Source of the DNA: Torreya grandis
Taxonomy: Eukaryota > Streptophyta > Pinopsida > Cupressales > Taxaceae
Assembly: GCA_037957365.1 (NCBI GenBank)
Contig: JARHVA010001425.1
Location: forward strand, 2,997,501 to 3,061,500
Length of the DNA stretch: 64,000 bases
Reading direction: 5' to 3'
Shown: in pieces, positions 58,746 to 64,000 of the stretch
Numbering within the stretch: the stretch's first letter is position 1
How the letters are laid out: each line of letters begins with the position of its first letter
Translations under genes and position numbers: made by a program
The notes under the pieces: model-generated
What the model was told of the DNA's origin: nothing
The model's database searches: none
The model's input: the letters and a program-made list of their open reading frames with translations, nothing else

Positions 58746-60559
58746 CAAATAGGTAGAACATTAATTATGGGGATAGTTGGTTCTAAAAGGGTGTATGTGC
58801 TTTGAAAAGGGTGTATACACTTTGCTAGTTTTACAAAAAACAAATTTCTCCTTTCCTTTAAATTTTGGTTCAGTTTTAGGCTTGGGGGTCTGGACCTAGT
58901 CCAAACCATGCATTGACCCATTTGATTTTGTGAAAAATTATCTTTTCATTATTTCATGACCCATCTGATCACTCAAATTTTATTATTAAAAAAAATTTGA
59001 ATAGATTTGTAGAGGAAAAAATGTAGTTTATATATATATATATATGTTAAACTATTATTTATAATTATTACTTAATTTCTACACAACATACCACATTATA
59101 GGCTATATACATGTCATTACAAATACCTTTATAAAATTTTGAATATTAATCGAACGTTTATAAAAATTATATGTCAACAATATACACATTTTCAACTTTG
59201 CTTTAAAAATTATTATTATTTTTTCATGAAGTTAAGGTCAAAAATTTGTGTTTGTATACTTGCAGTTGATGCACAATCAAAAAAAAAATGTAATTAGGTA
59301 GTTTGGGATGAAATTTTACAAGAAACTTAAAGGTCCCAACTAAAGGTTGTTCCTTTTAGAGTAGATATGTCACACCCTTACTCAAGATATTACAACTCAG
59401 ACTAGAAAGGTATCTAGGGAAGATATGGCTCACACTGATAATATTATACCAAGGGTGAATACTCTTGTGCACTTTAACAAATCAAGACAGGTAACCAAGT
59501 GCTTAAATTCAATAATAATTGATAACTATTCAATAGATTTTGTTTATCTAAAATCAATAGATATTAATGATAACAAAGGGAATTCAACGTAGCTTTTACA
59601 CACTTCAAATTACTAAATTCAAATAACCAAAGGAAATAAATTTTTTAATTACATAGAAATGAAAGGAAAATACATCCACATGGTTGTATGACAATCAAAA
59701 TGATCTTTTCCTATATTGATAAATTTTAAAACTTTAAAATGAGGGATTAAATGTATATATAAACTTGAGGAGATGTTACCTCATCCTCCAAGTTCATGCA
59801 AACTCAAATTTACATCAAGTAATTATAAATTTAGTTCTAATTTCATTGTCAAAACTACATGCATACTTACAATTAATTACAACTATGTCAAAAAGTAATT
59901 TTTCCTGTATAATGCCATGTAACATGTGCATGCTTACAGATATCCCAAGAAAACTTTTACATTCACACACCAAGTGTAATTAAAATATAATTACATATAT
60001 TAATCTTATATACCTGACTACATACAAAATTAGCCTTTAATAATTAAAGTTTGTTTATGCTTGGTAACTGCATGACATTGCTTGTCATTGTGGTAGGAAC
60101 TGAAGTGGTAGGAAAAAATTGTGTTGGTGGTTGGAGTGTTAGCTTCCTTTTTGACTTCCAATTCTTTAAAATACTTAAATATGACATCATGTTGGTATCT
60201 TATAATATCCATGTTCAAAAGTGGGGCCCTATGTACCCTATTTATTTATTCCATTAGGCATGCATGTTAAACTTTAGTGCCCCTAAAGTTGATTCAAAAT
60301 ATCTCCACTTTAGTGACTTTATTCCATGAAAAATTAAACCCAAATTTAGTCTCCTCCAATGTTGATACCTGAATATTCTAATTACATTTGGATGAGGTCT
60401 GTTGGAAAATTTAGTTAAAACTATCTTTATTTATTAGCTTTCATATAGATTCCCTCACTTGTGAGTTCTTCAACTCTTTTAAAATTTTAAAAATGAGGCT
60501 CTCATGTTTTACATACTTGGGCATTATTGCTTCTGTTGTTGTGATCCATTCACTTGCTT
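58746..60559. other. Intergenic sequence, nothing recognised
   Basis: It includes two GTGTAT-AC/GTGTATGTGC phrases (58790-58825) and a (TA)n run at 59028-59045. No coding domain was seen. Confidence 0.4.
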
Positions 60560-63500
60560 ATTATGTCCTAATGACTACTAGGTTGGGGTAATTTGAAGCC
60601 TCCAATAGTGTCATCAAATTGAGATGGCTATATGCCTTATTCATTATGTAAAGAAACAAGAATTTTAATGTAATTCTCATATTCCTTTTAAAGAATTAAA
60701 TAATTTACAAGATTTAATGAATCGAGGAGCTAATCTATCCCTTATTGAATTAATGTCCTCTAAAATTTTTTATAGCTTTTAAGTAGCACTTTGGACATCT
60801 ATTTCAATCTATATAGGAGTATGGACTATTTTTTATTATTCCCTAACCTGATCTAACTCTTGTTTAATCTCCTTCATTGGTAGTTATGTTCCTTCATGGA
60901 GCTTGAGCAGGGAATCCTTGTGTGTCTCAAACTAGGATTTGAAATCCTAAATATAGGGGATTGCCTCAGTTTCCCATTCTTATTCTTTAATAGGTAGAAA
61001 ACATAACATATTACCTTTAGAGTTATCCCCCTTCTAGCCTCATCTTTAATTTTTATTTTCTTCACCCTCAAGACACTCCCTATACATTTGTCAAAACTAG
61101 ATCTTACTATGGGAAAATATATGATTTTAAGGTTTGAACTTTGAGAATCCTATGATTCTAAATCTACTTCCCATTAAGGGATGACCAATAGGGTTGAGTT
61201 AGTTGGTTGAGTTGTAGTCTTAACCAATAGATTCCCTGAAGACTGATTCAAGACCTCTTCAAGTAATGGGTTATAAAGGGAAGGCCAAATTATCTTGGAT
61301 TAGTCCACCCCACCATATTGGGGTAATGAGTGGACTATATATACTTGTTTCTTCTTCCTAGCCTTCTTTGATGATATTATAGTTGTAGCTTCAAAAAAAT
61401 GAAAAAAGGTATTGGCAAGCCTAATTTAGTAGATGATACATGTAGCTATAGAATTTTCAATGCTTTCTTGGGTTTATTGGATGATGTTTTTTAATCTTTT
61501 GGGGTGATGAGGTAGTGGTGGAGGTGACCAAAATAGAAGTGAAGGGAATGGATGTTGAGGACACAATTAAAGTAGTAATAACTACTAAGGAAGTGGAGAC
61601 AACATGGGTAGAAGAAACATATTCTTCTTTTGGAAAAATCAAGGATGGTTGGATACTAGGCTGAGAAGAAATAAATTCTACTTTAGGCACCATCAGGGAA
61701 GGAGAAACACTAGGATTTGGGAAAATGGGATGAAAAGAACCAACAGACATAGGGGAGACAAAAAATATAATTGGAGTAGTATAAATTGAAGGAGTTGTAG
61801 TGACAACAGGGGTTGCACCCTCACTTGATTGATCTCCATATAGTGGTGCCTTGACTTTGGTGTCTTGGAGGCTTAAGACCTTGGATCTTTATAGCTCATA
61901 CTCCTCATCTATAGACTCACCTCTTATAGAATATTATTCTTTGATGGTCTTTATATATATGTTGCTTCAATATTTGGACTCATTAGATGGGTTTGAGCTT
62001 TTGGCTTCCTCTTATAATAAATAGTAATCCTTTCAGTTGTGGGGGAAGCCTCTTAAATGGGTGTGGTTGAGAATTCTAGACTTGTAGTCTATTGGCCTAA
62101 AATAACAACATGATGAGCATGGAATTCTAAATTGGCTCATCCTCAAAAATCTTAAGTGAAGTTGAAATGATGGGAGCTTTAGCCACCCAAGGCTCTGGAT
62201 TTATAGTTTTCATTGACATGGGGAAATTTTGGTAAGGTTACCCCTAATCCATTGATGGTTGAGAAGGCCTATTGATCCAAAAATTCATGGAAACCCATCC
62301 ACATAAGGGTGGGAGTCTAATATGCACATCCAAAATTGAAATGGAGGGCTCCCCTTAGATGATTTTTAAGAGTTCCTCACCTAGTGTAGCTATATTTTCC
62401 CTCTCCAAGATGTGGGTATCACTTTTGTAATTAATAAATATGAAGTCATGGTCATAAGGATCATGTTTTTATGCCATACCAAGGCCTTGAATATGCTTTT
62501 GAACTTTATTGTGAGGGTTTTAGTCCCTATGTGGCAGGGTGGGTAGTCAATAGTATTCCATGTATCTACCAACCTCATAAAAGTACTTATGATTGACATA
62601 ACACATTCTACCAATCATGAGATGAGATCCATGGAAGACAGTCTTCTTCTTCTTCTTCTTCAAATCTTCATCAAATCCCCACCAAAACTAGTAGGCTATC
62701 TCTTACTCTATTAGTTTCTCTAGTACATGCTTGAGGAGATGTAAGGGTGAAATATTTTGTCCAATAACCATGATCATGGTGTTTTCAATATATGTCTAAT
62801 AGTCCCCTCTAGCCATCAATATGTCTGCAATGCTCTTAGATACCCTAGTAGTGGGTATTCATGAATAACCCTTCATACTTGAGGGTATACATCCTATGCA
62901 ATGTGGGTTATGTTCTTGGTATAGGCATATATGTGAATAAAATAATATGAGTCACATACATAATTTTTAATGAAATATGGAGTTGGGATATAGAGTGATA
63001 TATTGTGTATATATACTATGCCCAAAAAAACATATAGAAAGTATGAAATCATATAAAAATGGACCCTAAAGGCCACTTGTCCTTTTACAGTACTTGTTCT
63101 TGCAATTTAGTATTGATTACCTCTCCCAGAGCAAATGTTAGCTCTGATGTCATTAGTAAATCTAGTAGTGAAACCCAGTCAAGGTGAAGAAATTTAATGA
63201 TGTGGTAGCCATATAACCATTTAAAGAGGGCCATCCTAATATGGATTCTCATTTACAACTTAGTTATAGGCACCAACTACTTCTCTTTGAGGATGATGGT
63301 CTCCAAAAGAATGATCTATTTGATCAATGTCTGATCAATTGAGTTATCTTCCTTCCGTGTAACCACTATGTGAAATCATATGTAACATCCAAGATAGGTA
63401 GGGATAAATACCTCTAGAATACATCTCCTGAGATGCATGCGATGATGGTTTTATGTTTTAGGTAGTGTAATAATATGCCCCCAGTCATTTTTCCAATGAT

Positions 63501-63799
63501 GAATATCTCTCATAGGATGTCTATGCATGGCATAACCTCAGGCTTGTCCATTGTGAAATGTCATCCATATCACCTGAGAGGGAGAAGGTCCACAACCAAA
63601 TTTTTTATGCTGGTGTCATATTCTCCTCATGAGTGTTTGCATTCATTTGATGAATTACTTCCCATAAGACTGAGTAATTGCTATACTCATTATTAAATAA
63701 TGCTGGATCAAAGATGGTGTCTTTGTACTTGGTTGAATACTTAACAAAAAAATTAGATGGTGGTAGGGATACTATAAATGTATTGGATGAGGACACCAT
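60560..63799 (-). pseudogene. Second unrecognised coiled-coil/Ser-Thr-Pro-rich protein relic
   Basis: The minus-strand start ATG at 63799 opens 64 codons (S-S-S-N-T-F-I-V-S-L-P-P-S, then L-W-E-V-I-H-Q-M-N). Further pieces are at 62614-62390 (I-D-Y-P-P-C, F-K-A-L-V-W) and 61750-61457, which is rich in Ser, Pro, Thr and Val (97 codons open). A G-H-P-L near 61185 follows, and a Lys/Glu/Leu-rich, probably coiled-coil end at about 60990-60600. A (CTT) run at 62643-62661 encodes Lys or Glu repeats on this strand. The layout repeats that of 34090-30370, but the N-terminal parts do not align by eye, so common origin is unproved. Function unknown; probably an element-encoded extra ORF. Confidence 0.45.
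62643..62661. repeat. (CTT)6 microsatellite
   Basis: Six CTT units inside the unknown coiled-coil relic. Confidence 0.9.
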
Positions 63800-64000
63800 A
63801 GTTAATTCACTAAGATATCAAATTTATGGTTCTTTAATTTAGCATCTCAACTCTTTTGGATGCACTTCATAATCAAAACATAGGTGGCTAGGGTTTGTTC
63901 TCAAGGAGGGAAGTGAGCTCGAAGTTTGTTTATGTTTAATGGGAATGATGTTTGTTTTCTATTCATTGATATAGCTTTGGCATTCAATTCTAAATTATGT
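63800..64000. other. Upstream edge, no gene seen
   Basis: 5' flank of the minus-strand relic. It contains AACCCTAGCCACC on the minus strand, a common plant leader-like phrase. The window ends here. Confidence 0.35.

Overview
The window looks like repeat-dominated nuclear DNA from a large-genome seed plant. It is AT-rich and gene-poor, and holds decayed LTR retrotransposons with plant-type initiator-Met tRNA primer sites, plant L1 LINEs with DUF4283-type ORF1 and plant-type RNase H, and one plant-type 2-oxoglutarate dioxygenase relic. The low gene density and old elements would suit a gymnosperm, but I cannot fix the taxon from sequence alone. I see no intact functional gene.

Layout. 1-3.5 kb: minus-strand gag-like relic and an LTR-like dispersed repeat. 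3.5-8.65 kb: long minus-strand L1 LINE (ORF1, then endonuclease, reverse transcriptase and C-terminal zinc-binding region). 8.93-12.99 kb: plus-strand, 5'-truncated L1 with RNase H and an extra unexplained 1.1 kb before its 3' end. 14.84-21.47 kb: old Copia element (Copia-1) with both LTRs. 24.75-25.92 kb: full-length three-exon dioxygenase pseudogene. 28.24-28.76 kb: (AC)n/(AT)n microsatellite. 30.4-34.1 kb and 60.6-63.8 kb: two minus-strand relics of unrecognised proteins with a similar layout (N-terminal part, Ser/Thr/Pro-rich linker, coiled coil). 34.83-35.42 kb: 87-bp minisatellite. 37.05-42.84 kb: younger Copia element (Copia-2) with exact 5-bp target duplications. It sits inside an older reading frame, and its 5' LTR has itself been hit by a short L1 flanked by 21-bp duplications. 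51.1-54.1 kb: satellite-like array of about 366 bp units. 55.3-58.5 kb: minus-strand transposase-like relic with a D-F-V-E-N-Y motif.

History. The nesting at 36.8-43 kb gives an order: an older ORF was disrupted by Copia-2 (TSD AAACA), then an L1 fragment entered its 5' LTR. Most coding relics keep their frame over hundreds of codons but carry TAA, TAG or TGA stops explicable by C-to-T or G-to-A change. That pattern suggests decay under cytosine methylation more than indels.

No working pathway or operon-like system is encoded. The points best worth a second look are the Copia-2 LTR with a second primer-site-like motif inside it, its palindromic CCGAC/GTCGG array, the ORF1-only L1, the 122-codon-period satellite, the transposase-like gene and the pair of unknown coiled-coil protein relics.
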